Origin: Verrucomicrobiota bacterium
Lineage (GTDB): Bacteria; Verrucomicrobiota; Verrucomicrobiia; Palsa-1439
Length of the DNA: 37,667 bases
Reading direction: 5' to 3'
Assembly: GCA_016871575.1 (NCBI GenBank)
Contig: VHCW01000046.1
Span: 1-37,667, forward strand
Of the stretch, positions 23,143 through 31,821 are shown piece by piece. Position numbers and translations under genes: made by a program. The notes beneath the pieces are model-generated. The model worked only from the letters and a program-made list of their open reading frames with translations. It was not told the origin of the DNA and made no database searches. The number at the start of each line of letters is the position of its first letter. Within the stretch, counting starts at the first letter, position 1.

Positions 23143-24015
23143 GTGAAGCAAACAACACAACCGGATTTCTTTTCGGCGCAGATTTCAGAGGCGAGACGGT
23201 TTTATCTTGATCTGAATCCGCAGCGCAGGGTGTCGCTGGCGGTGGTGTGCGGCGGCTGCGAGCATTGCGCGGCGGATTACGAGATTCACCGGCGCAGTTT
23301 CCCGTATTGGTCCATCGAGTTCGTGGCGCGAGGCAAAGGGACGCTGACGTTGGGAGGACGTCCGCACATGTTGATGCCGGGGACGCTGTTTGCCTACGGG
23401 CCGGGCATTGCGCAACACATTGCGTCGGACCCACGGGAGCGATTGGTGAAGTATTTCGTGGATGTTGCGGGGACGCGGGCCGAGTCGCTCTTGACGCGAA
23501 ACGCGCCGAAGCCGGGCCAGGTGATTCAAACCTCAGCGCCGAGCGAGGTGGCGGCGTTGTTTGACGGCCTGATCCGCAACGGGCTGCGTGCGACGCCGTT
23601 CACGGCGCGGATTCTGGCAGTCCAGGTCGAGTTGCTGGCGCTCAAGATTGCTGAGACGGAAATTCCGCCGGGTTCGGCGGCCACGCGCGCTTTTGCGACG
23701 TATGAGCGCTGCCGCGAATACATCGAGGCGGCCCACCGCACGCTGCGGACGGTCGAGGAACTGTCGGCAGCCTGCCACGTTGAGCAGGCGTACCTGTGCC
23801 GGTTGTTCCGCCGGTTCGGGCACAGCAGCCCGTACCAGCACTTGTTGCGGTTGAAAATGAACCGGGCGGCCGATTTGTTGTTGAACTCGAACAAACTGGT
23901 GAAGGAGGTCGCGGTGGAAACCGGGTTTGCCGATGCGTATCATTTCTCGCGGGCGTTCAAGAAAGTCCACGGGCTGGCGCCGTCGCAATTCGTAGCCGGA
24001 GGACGACGGAGTTGA
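23143..24015 (+). CDS. AraC-family transcriptional regulator
   Basis: 290 residues from GTG-23143; a GTG at 23119 would add eight residues but overlaps the operator-like repeat. The N-terminal half is a cupin-type sensing domain (SIEFVARGKGTLTLGG, MLMPGTLFAYGPG). The C-terminal half has two AraC HTH motifs: RTVEELSAACHVEQAYLCRL and VKEVAVETGFADAYHFSRAF, ending KKVHGLAPSQF. It is transcribed divergently from the sugar cassette and so is a likely regulator of it, responding to a sugar; that is inferred from position. Its stop overlaps the start of trmB. Confidence 0.9.
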   Translation: MKQTTQPDFFSAQISEARRFYLDLNPQRRVSLAVVCGGCEHCAADYEIHRRSFPYWSIEFVARGKGTLTLGGRPHMLMPGTLFAYGPGIAQHIASDPRERLVKYFVDVAGTRAESLLTRNAPKPGQVIQTSAPSEVAALFDGLIRNGLRATPFTARILAVQVELLALKIAETEIPPGSAATRAFATYERCREYIEAAHRTLRTVEELSAACHVEQAYLCRLFRRFGHSSPYQHLLRLKMNRAADLLLNSNKLVKEVAVETGFADAYHFSRAFKKVHGLAPSQFVAGGRRS

Positions 24016-24608
24016 ATGCGTTTGCGACGGCGATTTACAAGCCCGCCAGCTATCTGGATCCGTTGGAGTGGGGCAGTGTGTTTGGCAGGAGCGCGCCCGT
24101 GGAGATTGACGTGGGTTGCGGCAAGGGCAACTTTTTGGCGTGGATGGCCGGGACAAAACCGGAACGCAACTTTCTCGGCGTGGACCGTCAACTGGTCCGG
24201 TTGCGCAAGGTGGACAAGAAGGTGCAGCGCGCCGGGTTGACGAACGTGCGGCTGTTGCGATTGGAGTTCAGCTACGTCATCGCCAAGCTGATCCCCTCGG
24301 CCAGCGTGACGTCGTATTACGTCTTCTTCCCGGATCCGTGGCCAAAGCGGCGTCACGAGAAAAAGCGGCTGTTCAATCCGGAGTTTATCGGCGAACTGCG
24401 ACGGACGCTGGCGAGCGGCGGAACAGTCAACGTGGCCACAGACAACGCGCCGTACTTTGAGCAGATTGTCGGGTTGATGAGCGGGTTTGAGAGGGAGCCG
24501 CCGGTGCCGTTGCCGGAAGAGGCGCGGACGGAATTTGAGAAGATTTTTCTGGCGAAGGGCGACCCGGTTTACCGCGCGCGCTGGAGAAAGGCGGTGGTTA
24601 CGGCTTAA
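24012..24608 (+). CDS. trmB: tRNA (guanine-N7-)-methyltransferase
   Basis: 198 residues. TrmB methylates guanine 46 of tRNA with S-adenosylmethionine. Motifs: VEIDVGCGKGNFLAWMA (SAM loop), NFLGVDRQLVRLRK (acidic loop), and the family signature FFPDPWPKRRHEKKRLFNPEF, then VNVATDNAPYFEQI. The start is a TTG at 24012 whose last bases form the TGA stop of the AraC gene, with GGAGGA at 23998-24003 and an 8-nt spacer. No in-frame ATG lies near. Such coupling ties a tRNA-modification gene to a regulator's translation. The last 11 nt overlap the convergent roadblock gene. Confidence 0.93.
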   Translation: MNAFATAIYKPASYLDPLEWGSVFGRSAPVEIDVGCGKGNFLAWMAGTKPERNFLGVDRQLVRLRKVDKKVQRAGLTNVRLLRLEFSYVIAKLIPSASVTSYYVFFPDPWPKRRHEKKRLFNPEFIGELRRTLASGGTVNVATDNAPYFEQIVGLMSGFEREPPVPLPEEARTEFEKIFLAKGDPVYRARWRKAVVTA

Positions 24609-25089
24609 GCGTGGTGCCGTCGAAGACTTCAGGGGCTGCGCTGAGGTCTGCTTCGGTGAAGATCGGCTGTGCGTCGTCGCCGCCGGCGCGCAGTTCCTGC
24701 ATCTGGATGGCGATCTGGTCGGCGGTGCGGGCGGCGTAAAACCGGACGAGGCCGACAGTGGTCTGAGTGCCGAAGATGGTGACGAGCATGGTGTCGTCGT
24801 CCGCCGCGTTCATGAGGATGTGGAAATGGCTGCCTTGTTGGTAGAGCGCGTTGAACTCGGATTCGCCGACGCGCGTGGCCAGTTCGCGGGTGGCGGCGAA
24901 ACTGCCGGCGGCCAGCGCGGCGAGCACGGTGATGTCGGCGGTCTCGGGTGCCCGCCCGGTCTGGCTGAGGATGGTGCCGCCCCGGTCAATGATCATGGCG
25001 AAGAGCCCCTCGCACTTGTCGAGGAATTCCTCCAAGGTTTTCAGCAGTTTTTCCGCGGCAGCAAGGGTGACAATGGGGGTGGGGTGCAT
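24598..25089 (-). CDS. Roadblock/LC7-domain protein (MglB-like)
   Basis: 163 residues. The roadblock fold is suggested by KLLKTLEEFLDKCEGLFAMII, DRGGTILSQTG, TVLAALAAGSFAATREL and FHILMNAADDDTMLVTIFG, the alternation of helices and strands seen in MglB, the GTPase-activating partner of MglA. The C-terminal 35 residues extend beyond the domain. It begins 1 bp after the MglA-like GTPase gene, the same pairing as mglBA in reversed order. Partnership with the adjacent GTPase is well supported by context; GAP activity is inferred. Confidence 0.85.
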   Translation of the reverse strand: MHPTPIVTLAAAEKLLKTLEEFLDKCEGLFAMIIDRGGTILSQTGRAPETADITVLAALAAGSFAATRELATRVGESEFNALYQQGSHFHILMNAADDDTMLVTIFGTQTTVGLVRFYAARTADQIAIQMQELRAGGDDAQPIFTEADLSAAPEVFDGTTLKP

Positions 25090-25090
25090 A

Positions 25091-25774
25091 TTAGCGCAGG
25101 GACTGGTGGTCGCGCACACCGGCCGCGATGCCCGCCATCGGGCTGGCGGCGGCAGCAGAACGCGATTTGATGGCGGCGGCTTCCGCTTCGCGCGCAAACT
25201 TCACCAACAACAGGCGGGAAACGGTGTTGAGCGTTTCAAAGACGCCTTCGCCGGTGGTGGCGCAGGCTTCAACACTTGGGACGCGAACGGCACGGTCGTT
25301 GAGGAGAAAGTCAATGTAATGAACCGGAGCGATGCTGGGCATGTCGCGTTTGTTGTGCTGGATCACGTAGGGAATGGTGTCCAGGCTGTGTCCTTGGCGG
25401 GCGAGGTTTTCTTCGAGGTTGCGGAAGCTCTCGATGTTTTCCTCCATCTTGTCCCACTGGGAATCGGCGACGAAAACGATGCCGTCCACGCTGCGCAAGA
25501 CGAGTTGGCGGGTGGCGTTGTAGATGACTTGGCCGGGGACTGTGTAGAGCTGGAATTTTGTTTTGAAGTTGCGGATGACGATGGCATTGAGCGGGAGGAA
25601 GTCGAAGAAGAGCGTTCGGTCGGCGGCGGTCGCGAGGGAGACGAGTTCGCCCTTGTTGCTTTCGGTGATCTGGCTGTGGATGTAGGCGAGGTTGGTGGTC
25701 TTGCCGCACAGGGCAGGACCGTAATAGACAATTTTGAACTGAACTTCTTTGTTGGCGTAGTTGATGATGGCCAT
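25091..25774 (-). CDS. mglA: MglA-like small Ras-family GTPase
   Basis: 227 residues. G-motifs: YGPALCGKTTNL (P-loop, 18-29), ADRTLFFDFLP (switch I with Thr54), YTVPGQVIYNATRQLVLR (switch II; the V-P-G form typical of MglA replacing D-x-x-G), HNKRD (141-144) and an ATTGEGV box. MglA sets cell polarity and motility direction by controlling type IV pili and related machines. The C-terminus carries an extra alanine-rich tail of about 30 residues compared with the 195-residue Myxococcus protein. It lies in a leftward run with a PilB-type ATPase and two roadblock proteins, which strongly supports a pilus/polarity role. Confidence 0.93.
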   Translation of the reverse strand: MAIINYANKEVQFKIVYYGPALCGKTTNLAYIHSQITESNKGELVSLATAADRTLFFDFLPLNAIVIRNFKTKFQLYTVPGQVIYNATRQLVLRSVDGIVFVADSQWDKMEENIESFRNLEENLARQGHSLDTIPYVIQHNKRDMPSIAPVHYIDFLLNDRAVRVPSVEACATTGEGVFETLNTVSRLLLVKFAREAEAAAIKSRSAAAASPMAGIAAGVRDHQSLR

Positions 25775-25785
25775 ACGGGAGCCTT

Positions 25786-27405
25786 TCAGACGGTGGTGCG
25801 TTGGCGGCAGAGCCGGGCAATTTCAAGGCTGATTCGTTCGCAGAGGCGGAGCAGCCGTTTGCTGAAATGTTTCGAGTCGTGCAGCACAACAAGGAAAACG
25901 TCTTCCGCCCCGAAGATGCTGACCGGTAATTGGTCGGTGAAAAGGGTGAAGCGCTGCACCTGTCCGACCTTGAGTTCCTTCGTGTAGCGGGCGACGCGAC
26001 GGAACAGTTGCGGGGCGAAGACGCTGATTGCTTCCTTGTCGAGATGGGGCGGCACTTCGCCGGTCAGGAGGAGACCGTCGGCGGTGGCCAGCATGCAGCC
26101 TTGCAGTCCCGGCAGCTTGCTGGTCAGGCGCACGATTTCCTGCAGCGTCAACTCGCGGTCGTCAGTGACGCCGAGCAGGCGGTTGAGCGCCCCCGGTCGC
26201 GCGCCGGTCAGCGCACGGAGCGTCTTGCGGCCAACACCCGGCACATCGCGCAATTCATCGAGCGAGTTGAAGCGACCGTGCTCCGCGCGCCACGCGATGA
26301 TGCGTTGGGCGAGCGAGGGGCCGACCCCTTTGATGGCGAGCAGGTCCTCGACGCTGCAGCGGTTGAGATTGATGAGGTATTTCTTCTCGTCCGTCGGCGC
26401 TGGCTCGGTGGAGGCGGCCACTTCGACCGTCGCAGGTGCCGTCGGTTCTGGAGGAGGCGGCGCGACGGGAGTTGCTGGAGCAACGGCAACCGGCTCGATG
26501 ACCGGTTCCATCGGTGGTGCTGGCGCCTCGATCACCACCGGAGCCGGTGCTGGGGTGGGTGGCTCGACACAAGCCGGCGGCGGAGGCGGTGGCGTGACCG
26601 GTTTCGGTTCCGGTGGGGCCATGGGTTCGCCCGCAACCGGTGTTGGCGCCATCGCGGGGGAGGTGATGACCGGGGAAGGCGGAGGCGGTGCCGCCGGTGT
26701 TGGTTCCGGCTGTGGAATGACCGGTTTCGGCGCGGGTGGCGGCGCAACGGCCTGCACCGGTTGGGGGGTGAAAATTGGTTTCGGTGGCGGAACGACAACA
26801 GGCGCTTCTTCCGCAATCGGCATGACGGGGCGCGGCGGGGGCACGGGTTTTCGTTCCTGGAAGGGGGCAGGAATATCGGCGCCGATTTCTGAAACAGTGC
26901 GCTGGCTGAGACGGGCGGTGAAAAATCGCGGAGGCAGTTGGGAGACGATTTCATGCAACGGCAACGTCACCGTGGTGGCGCCCGGATCGGGGCGCGTGGG
27001 GCTGAGGATTTCAGCGGGAATCGCGTCGAGGACAGTGGCGAGCAACATGGTGACGCGAGCGCTTGCCAGTTGCGGGATGATGATGTCCGTGGGTAAACCA
27101 ACCGGTTGTTCCAGGTTGATGTGCGGGGGTATCTGGTTGCGCGGAAAGGCGAGCATCTTGTCCGGCAGCAGGGCAAGGAGCGAGCGGAGCTTGAATTGGA
27201 CTTGAGGTGGAATATCCACTCCGATTGTCGAGGCGCTTCGCAAAGAGGAAGTCGCAGGTCGCGTTGCCGGTGCTGCGGTGCCCGTTGGCGGACGAAGCGA
27301 ACTTGCCACGGGTTGCGGGGACGGCGTGGGTGCTGGCGGGCGCGACGGCGGTGGCGCAGGTGGAGTTTGCGTTTGACGGTTGCTTTGGAAGAACGGGAAT
27401 TTCAT
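25786..27405 (-). CDS. Proline-rich protein with ComEA-like HhH and C-terminal roadblock domains
   Basis: 539 residues in four parts. A short basic start (MKFPFFQSNRQTQTPP) and a Pro-rich stretch (about 10-55). A domain at about 60-190 with two similar helix/strand units (VQFKLRSLLALLPDKML; LPLHEIVSQLPPRFF). A long Pro/Ala-rich linker (about 190-340). Then INLNRCSVEDLLAIKGVGPS to GRKTLRAL (345-399), a helix-hairpin-helix pair like ComEA, and a roadblock-like end (about 420-515: LQEIVRLTSKLPGLQGCMLA, GLLLTGEVP, QVQRFTLFTDQLPVSIFG). Roadblock plus HhH in one chain is unusual. The next gene (11 bp away) is MglA and the previous one is PilB, so this is a probable adaptor between GTPase and pilus or DNA; that is inferred. 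Confidence 0.82.
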   Translation of the reverse strand: MKFPFFQSNRQTQTPPAPPPSRPPAPTPSPQPVASSLRPPTGTAAPATRPATSSLRSASTIGVDIPPQVQFKLRSLLALLPDKMLAFPRNQIPPHINLEQPVGLPTDIIIPQLASARVTMLLATVLDAIPAEILSPTRPDPGATTVTLPLHEIVSQLPPRFFTARLSQRTVSEIGADIPAPFQERKPVPPPRPVMPIAEEAPVVVPPPKPIFTPQPVQAVAPPPAPKPVIPQPEPTPAAPPPPSPVITSPAMAPTPVAGEPMAPPEPKPVTPPPPPPACVEPPTPAPAPVVIEAPAPPMEPVIEPVAVAPATPVAPPPPEPTAPATVEVAASTEPAPTDEKKYLINLNRCSVEDLLAIKGVGPSLAQRIIAWRAEHGRFNSLDELRDVPGVGRKTLRALTGARPGALNRLLGVTDDRELTLQEIVRLTSKLPGLQGCMLATADGLLLTGEVPPHLDKEAISVFAPQLFRRVARYTKELKVGQVQRFTLFTDQLPVSIFGAEDVFLVVLHDSKHFSKRLLRLCERISLEIARLCRQRTTV

Positions 27406-27481
27406 GGGTCAAGTGACTTGTTTTAGCAACGGGTGTGCCATTGTTCCGTTTGGGGGCTGAAAATCTCAAAGATGCAACAAA

Positions 27482-29191
27482 TCATGTGTTTCCAGTAACG
27501 CGCAGGACCTCATCCACCGAAGTGAGGCCGGCTTTTGCCTTGTTCAAGCCGGCTGTTTTGAGAGTTTTCATGCCCTCCTTGAGTGCCAGTTCTCGCACCA
27601 CTTGGGCGCTGGTGTTGTGAAGAATCTGTTCGCGCATGGCATCGGTGACGGAAAGAACTTCAAGAATCGCCATGCGCCCCATGAAACCAGTCTCCTTGCA
27701 GCGTGAACAACCGTGCCCGCGGTAGAAGGTCGAACCGGCAACCTCATTGGGACTGAGTCCCAGCCGTTTGATGGCGTCCGGAGGAACTTGAATGGCTTCC
27801 TTGCAATGCGGGCAGATTTTGCGCATGAGACGCTGCGCGCAGACCATGAGCAATGAGGAACTGACCAAAAACGGCTCAATCCCCATGTCCACCAAACGGG
27901 CGATGGCGCCGGGCGCGTCGTTGGTGTGCAGCGTCGAAAGCACCAAGTGGCCGGTCAAAGCGGCCTTGACGGCGATGTCAGCCGTCTCGGAGTCGCGGAT
28001 TTCACCGACCATGACGATATCGGGGTCTTGACGGAGGATGGATCGGAGACCGCTGGCGAAGGTCAGGCCGATTTCTGGTTTGACCTGCACCTGGTTGATC
28101 CCGAGCATCTGGTACTCAACCGGGTCTTCGACCGTGATGATGTTGACGTCGGGCGTGTTGAGTTGGGTCAGCACGGCATAGAGCGTCGAGGTTTTGCCCG
28201 ATCCCGTCGGTCCGGTCATCAACATCATCCCGTGCGGCGCATCAATGGCCATCTTGAACCTGGCGAGATCGTCGGGATCCATCCCAAACGAGTCCAAGTT
28301 GGTGTTGAGCGTCCCCTTGTCGAGGACGCGCATGACGATTTTCTCGCCGTGCACCGTCGGCAACACCGACACGCGCAAATCCACGTCGCGTCCGCCAATT
28401 CGGATGCGGAACCGGCCGTCCTGCGGCAGCCGTCGCTCGGCGATGTCGAGCGTGGACATGATCTTGATGCGGGAGGTCAACGCCGATTGAATTGACTTGG
28501 GTGGCGCGGTTGAATCGTAAAGCACGCCGTCAATGCGGTAGCGCAGCCGCAGTTGTTTCTCGAACGGCTCGATGTGAATGTCGCTCGCCCGGTCCTTGAT
28601 CGCTTGGACGAGCATGAGGTTGACGAGCTTGATGACGGGGGCTTCCTCGCTGCTCTCCACGAGCTTGTCGAGGTTGATTTCTTCTTCTTGCTGCTTGGCA
28701 AGCTCAACGTCAGAGACATCCACGTCCTTCAGAATCTCGTCAATGCCTTCCTTGACCTGCGTGGTGGATGCGTTGAGGAAATCGGTGACGGCCTTCTCCG
28801 TGGTGATCAGCGGGATGATCTCCAGATTCGGACGGTCGCGGCGCAGGTCGTCCATGGCGAGCACGTTGAGCGGGTCTGCCATGGCAATGAAGAGCTTTTT
28901 GCCAACGCGCGCCACCGGCACCATCTTGTACATCTGGATCATCTCTTTGGGAATCAGGTCGAGAACCTCGGAAGGCACATGCATCTTCGGCAGCGTCACC
29001 GGCGGCGTCTTCAGGCAGCGCGCCATCCCGATCATCATATCCTGTTCGGTGACCGTGCGCCGTTCCAAGAGCAGTTTCAGCAGGCGTCCCCCCTGTTTTT
29101 GCTGAAGATCAATCGTCTCCTGGAGCTGCGCTTGCGTCAGGAGTCCATCCGCAATCAATGCGTCCGTGATTCGTTCGCTGAATGACTTCAT
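27482..29191 (-). CDS. PilB/GspE-type secretion or pilus-extension ATPase
   Basis: 569 residues. An N-terminal MshEN-like region (1-140), a linker with acidic repeats, then the ATPase: Walker A GPTGSGKT (327-334), Asp box around ITVEDPVEYQ, Walker B with DIVMVGEIRDSETADIA, His box LVLSTLHTNDAPG, and a zinc tetracysteine at CPHC (460-463) and CSRC (495-498). The tetracysteine is typical of PilB and GspE, not of the retraction ATPase PilT. ATG-29191 overlaps the stop of the TPR-MshEN gene. Neighbouring MglA-type genes favour a type IV pilus assembly role over type II secretion; no pilC, pilM or pilin genes are in the window. Confidence 0.93.
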   Translation of the reverse strand: MKSFSERITDALIADGLLTQAQLQETIDLQQKQGGRLLKLLLERRTVTEQDMMIGMARCLKTPPVTLPKMHVPSEVLDLIPKEMIQMYKMVPVARVGKKLFIAMADPLNVLAMDDLRRDRPNLEIIPLITTEKAVTDFLNASTTQVKEGIDEILKDVDVSDVELAKQQEEEINLDKLVESSEEAPVIKLVNLMLVQAIKDRASDIHIEPFEKQLRLRYRIDGVLYDSTAPPKSIQSALTSRIKIMSTLDIAERRLPQDGRFRIRIGGRDVDLRVSVLPTVHGEKIVMRVLDKGTLNTNLDSFGMDPDDLARFKMAIDAPHGMMLMTGPTGSGKTSTLYAVLTQLNTPDVNIITVEDPVEYQMLGINQVQVKPEIGLTFASGLRSILRQDPDIVMVGEIRDSETADIAVKAALTGHLVLSTLHTNDAPGAIARLVDMGIEPFLVSSSLLMVCAQRLMRKICPHCKEAIQVPPDAIKRLGLSPNEVAGSTFYRGHGCSRCKETGFMGRMAILEVLSVTDAMREQILHNTSAQVVRELALKEGMKTLKTAGLNKAKAGLTSVDEVLRVTGNT

Positions 29192-30096
29192 TGGGGCGCC
29201 ACAGGTTTGGTTCCGGCCTCAAGGCGATGGGCGCGTTTCAACACGGTGGTAATCTCCGCGGGCGTGGACACGTACCAAAAGACGTTGGCTTTCAGTTTGG
29301 TTTCCATCGTGCGTTTGGCGGCGGCCTGAAATGGATTGGCCGTGGCCACGAGGACGCTGCGACTGATCTGGTCGAATGGCACGGCGCAAAACTGCCAGCC
29401 CAAATCCAACGGCAATAAACAGGCGATCTCGCGGTCCACGTCGTAGTTCGCCAACGGCAGGTAGGGCAGCATGGATTTATTGAGCATCACCGTCAACACA
29501 TCCTCCAGCTTGGCGAACTGCTCGTTGACGACCATTTGCGCCAGCGAGAGGGGCAACCCTCGTTCCGGGTGGGGGACATTCCGCATCGCTTGCAACTGTT
29601 GCAGCAGCGGCTGTAATGCCTGCGCGGTCGCCAGTTTTTCCGTGACCAGTATATTGGCCAGCGCCCGGTCGCCTTCGTTCGCCTGCTGGATCGGCGTCAA
29701 GACAACAGGCGGCTCCATTGTCGGTTTCGCTGCCGGCTTGGCTTCCACCATAGGGGGCGACGGCGGGACAGGAACGGTTTCACCGACCGCCTGCTTGGCT
29801 TGAATTTCCAGGCGCGCCAACCGTTTGTGGACATCGTCTTCGCCGGGAGACTCCTGAAGAATCCCTTCGCATTCGAGGATCGCCTTGAAGACTTGGCCGT
29901 TTTTCTCATACGCATCGGCCAGTTTCGAGGAGATGCGCAACGAATCCGTCTTCTGCCCCAGATTCGTATAGGCTTCCTTGAGAATCTCCAGCGATTGATA
30001 ATCGTCCGGCTGCGCTTGCGTGATGGCCTCAAACATCTCCACCGTCCGCTGCAATTGCTGGACTTCCTCTTCCGAGATGTGGACGGACTTCGACAT
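29188..30096 (-). CDS. TPR plus MshEN-domain protein (c-di-GMP-binding-like)
   Basis: 302 residues from ATG-30096. Residues 10-110 form TPR-like helices (TVEMFEAITQAQPDDYQSLE, LKEAYTNLGQKTDSLRISSK, KNGQVFKAILECEGILQESP), followed by a Pro-rich linker and a C-terminal 130-residue domain resembling the MshEN/GSPII_E N-domain found before PilB (LPLSLAQMVV, DVDREIACLLPLDLGWQFCA, RSVLVATANPFQA). MshEN domains in T4P ATPases bind c-di-GMP; the signature pattern R-L-G-x-x-L is not clear here, so binding is uncertain. It is coupled to the PilB-type gene by an ATGA overlap and heads the run. The 210-bp divergent gap upstream holds no feature I recognise. Confidence 0.8.
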   Translation of the reverse strand: MSKSVHISEEEVQQLQRTVEMFEAITQAQPDDYQSLEILKEAYTNLGQKTDSLRISSKLADAYEKNGQVFKAILECEGILQESPGEDDVHKRLARLEIQAKQAVGETVPVPPSPPMVEAKPAAKPTMEPPVVLTPIQQANEGDRALANILVTEKLATAQALQPLLQQLQAMRNVPHPERGLPLSLAQMVVNEQFAKLEDVLTVMLNKSMLPYLPLANYDVDREIACLLPLDLGWQFCAVPFDQISRSVLVATANPFQAAAKRTMETKLKANVFWYVSTPAEITTVLKRAHRLEAGTKPVAPQ

Positions 30097-30306
30097 TGCA
30101 AAGAACTTTAGCAGAGCGCGTGCCACAAAGAAAGCAGAAACACGGCCTGTCTTGCGTGGACGAGGATGTTCGCCTCGACAATGATCTCGTTCGCGTGGAG
30201 AAAAAATACGAAGTGGTGGGACACGCTGCCTTGTTCCCGCGAACACAGCGCCAACTTCCTTCGCGGCATTCTCGAAAACCGGAGCCGGCTCTGCTATTGT
30301 CCTGCC

Positions 30307-31821
30307 ATGAAAATCCTCAGTCTCCTTCTGTTCGGCGTTGCGATGACGACGCTCGCGGCACCGGTCGAGCGTCCGCGGTTGCGCGCGGCGTCACTTGAGT
30401 TCGGCATCACGCCCGTTGCCGGCGGGCCGACCTCCAGCAAGACAGCGGCGGTGGTGGAGAAGGTGGCGGGGCCGTTGAAGAGCAGCGTCGTGCTGTTGGA
30501 GGAGGGCGAACTGCGGTTGTGTTTGGTGACGACGCATCTGAACTCGCCGAAGGCCGCCAACGTGAGCGCGATGTTCCGGCAGGCGATTGCCGATGACCTG
30601 AAGCTGCCCGTGTCGAACGTCATCCTGTTCGTCTCGCACAATCACACGGACGCGAAGGTGAGCAGCAATCACGTGGAGGCTTACGAGGCGTATCATTTGC
30701 CGCAGTTGCCAGTAGCGAAGCTGTTGCCGCTGGGGGAAGAGTTGCTCGCCCAACTCCGCAGCCACGCCAAACGTCTGCCCGCAATGCTTCAGCCGGTGAC
30801 GGTCTGGTGGGCCGAAGGCACCGAAGGCCGAATCACGTACAACCGCAAAGGCCGGCGCGCCGATGGTTCGACTTATCTGATGCGCGAGGAAGACCGTGAC
30901 TTGATGGGCGTGGATTTCAATGGTGACATTGACCGTCAGGCGCCCATCGTCGTGCTCAAGAACGCGGAAGGCAAACCGGTCGCCGCGCTGGCACAGTTCA
31001 CCGGGCATCCGTGTAGTTGTTATCATCCGGAGAAGCCGGTGGTGTTCGGTGATTGGCCGCAAGTGGCCTGCGATGTGGTGGCCAGGCATCTGTCGCCCAC
31101 GAAGCCGTTGGTGGTCAGTTTCCTGCAAGGCTGCGCCGGTGAGGTGAATTCCAAAGGCATGTTCCGGGGCGATGTCGTGCTCTCGGAGAAATACGGGCAG
31201 ATGCTCGGCGGGAGTTACATCAAGGCGCTCGACAATCTGAAGCCTTCCCAACGTGACGGCCTGAATTTCGCCGCGGAGGATGTTCGGATACCGCTCGGCC
31301 CGCTTCCCTCCGAGAAAGCCCTGAAAGCCGAGATTGCCGAGATGGAAGACTTCATCCGTCGCGCCGCCGCCGGCGACCAGAATACATTGGCTTGCGTGGG
31401 ACTGAACTTCCCCAGGGAACTGACGCCCGCGTATCGCGGCAAATTGATCGAGGCTGTCCTGCCGTGGAGCAAGTGGGCGCTGGAGTTGCGGCAGAGCGGC
31501 AAGGCTGACTCGGTGCCGAAGTATTTGCAGGTGGAGATTCAGGTTCTGCGGATTGGTGATGTTGGGATCATCGGCATGCCGTTCGAGCCGTTTCAGGGAA
31601 TCGGGCGACAGATTCGCGCGCGGTCACCGTTGCCGCTGGCGATTCCGTGCGGGTATGTCAATGCTTCGCACGGTTACCTGACCGATGGCCCGAACACCGG
31701 TGACCGCGAGTATATGAGCGCCCACTACCGCTACACGAAGTTCCGTCCGCCGTTCAAGAAACCCGCCGGCGATGTCATAGCCGACAAGGCAATCGAGATC
31801 CTCAACCGTTTCGCGAAATGA
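30307..31821 (+). CDS. Secreted neutral/alkaline ceramidase-like protein
   Basis: 504 residues from ATG-30307 with a signal peptide (MKILSLLLFGVAMTTLAAP). Landmarks of the neutral ceramidase-like fold: FGITPVAGG near the N-terminus, VILFVSHNHTDAKVSS (metal-binding histidines), FTGHPCSCY with the second histidine, then VVSFLQGCAGEVN. In PVC bacteria these proteins are numerous and their substrates are mostly unknown, so the ceramidase name indicates fold only. A related but divergent fragment lies at 35651-36190. It overlaps the acyltransferase gene by 4 bp. Confidence 0.85.
   Translation: MKILSLLLFGVAMTTLAAPVERPRLRAASLEFGITPVAGGPTSSKTAAVVEKVAGPLKSSVVLLEEGELRLCLVTTHLNSPKAANVSAMFRQAIADDLKLPVSNVILFVSHNHTDAKVSSNHVEAYEAYHLPQLPVAKLLPLGEELLAQLRSHAKRLPAMLQPVTVWWAEGTEGRITYNRKGRRADGSTYLMREEDRDLMGVDFNGDIDRQAPIVVLKNAEGKPVAALAQFTGHPCSCYHPEKPVVFGDWPQVACDVVARHLSPTKPLVVSFLQGCAGEVNSKGMFRGDVVLSEKYGQMLGGSYIKALDNLKPSQRDGLNFAAEDVRIPLGPLPSEKALKAEIAEMEDFIRRAAAGDQNTLACVGLNFPRELTPAYRGKLIEAVLPWSKWALELRQSGKADSVPKYLQVEIQVLRIGDVGIIGMPFEPFQGIGRQIRARSPLPLAIPCGYVNASHGYLTDGPNTGDREYMSAHYRYTKFRPPFKKPAGDVIADKAIEILNRFAK

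Noticed and set aside
26036-27205. A 389-codon glycine-rich frame opposite the HhH-roadblock gene
   Set aside because: It is the complement of a Pro/Ala-rich linker; glycine repeats arise from that.
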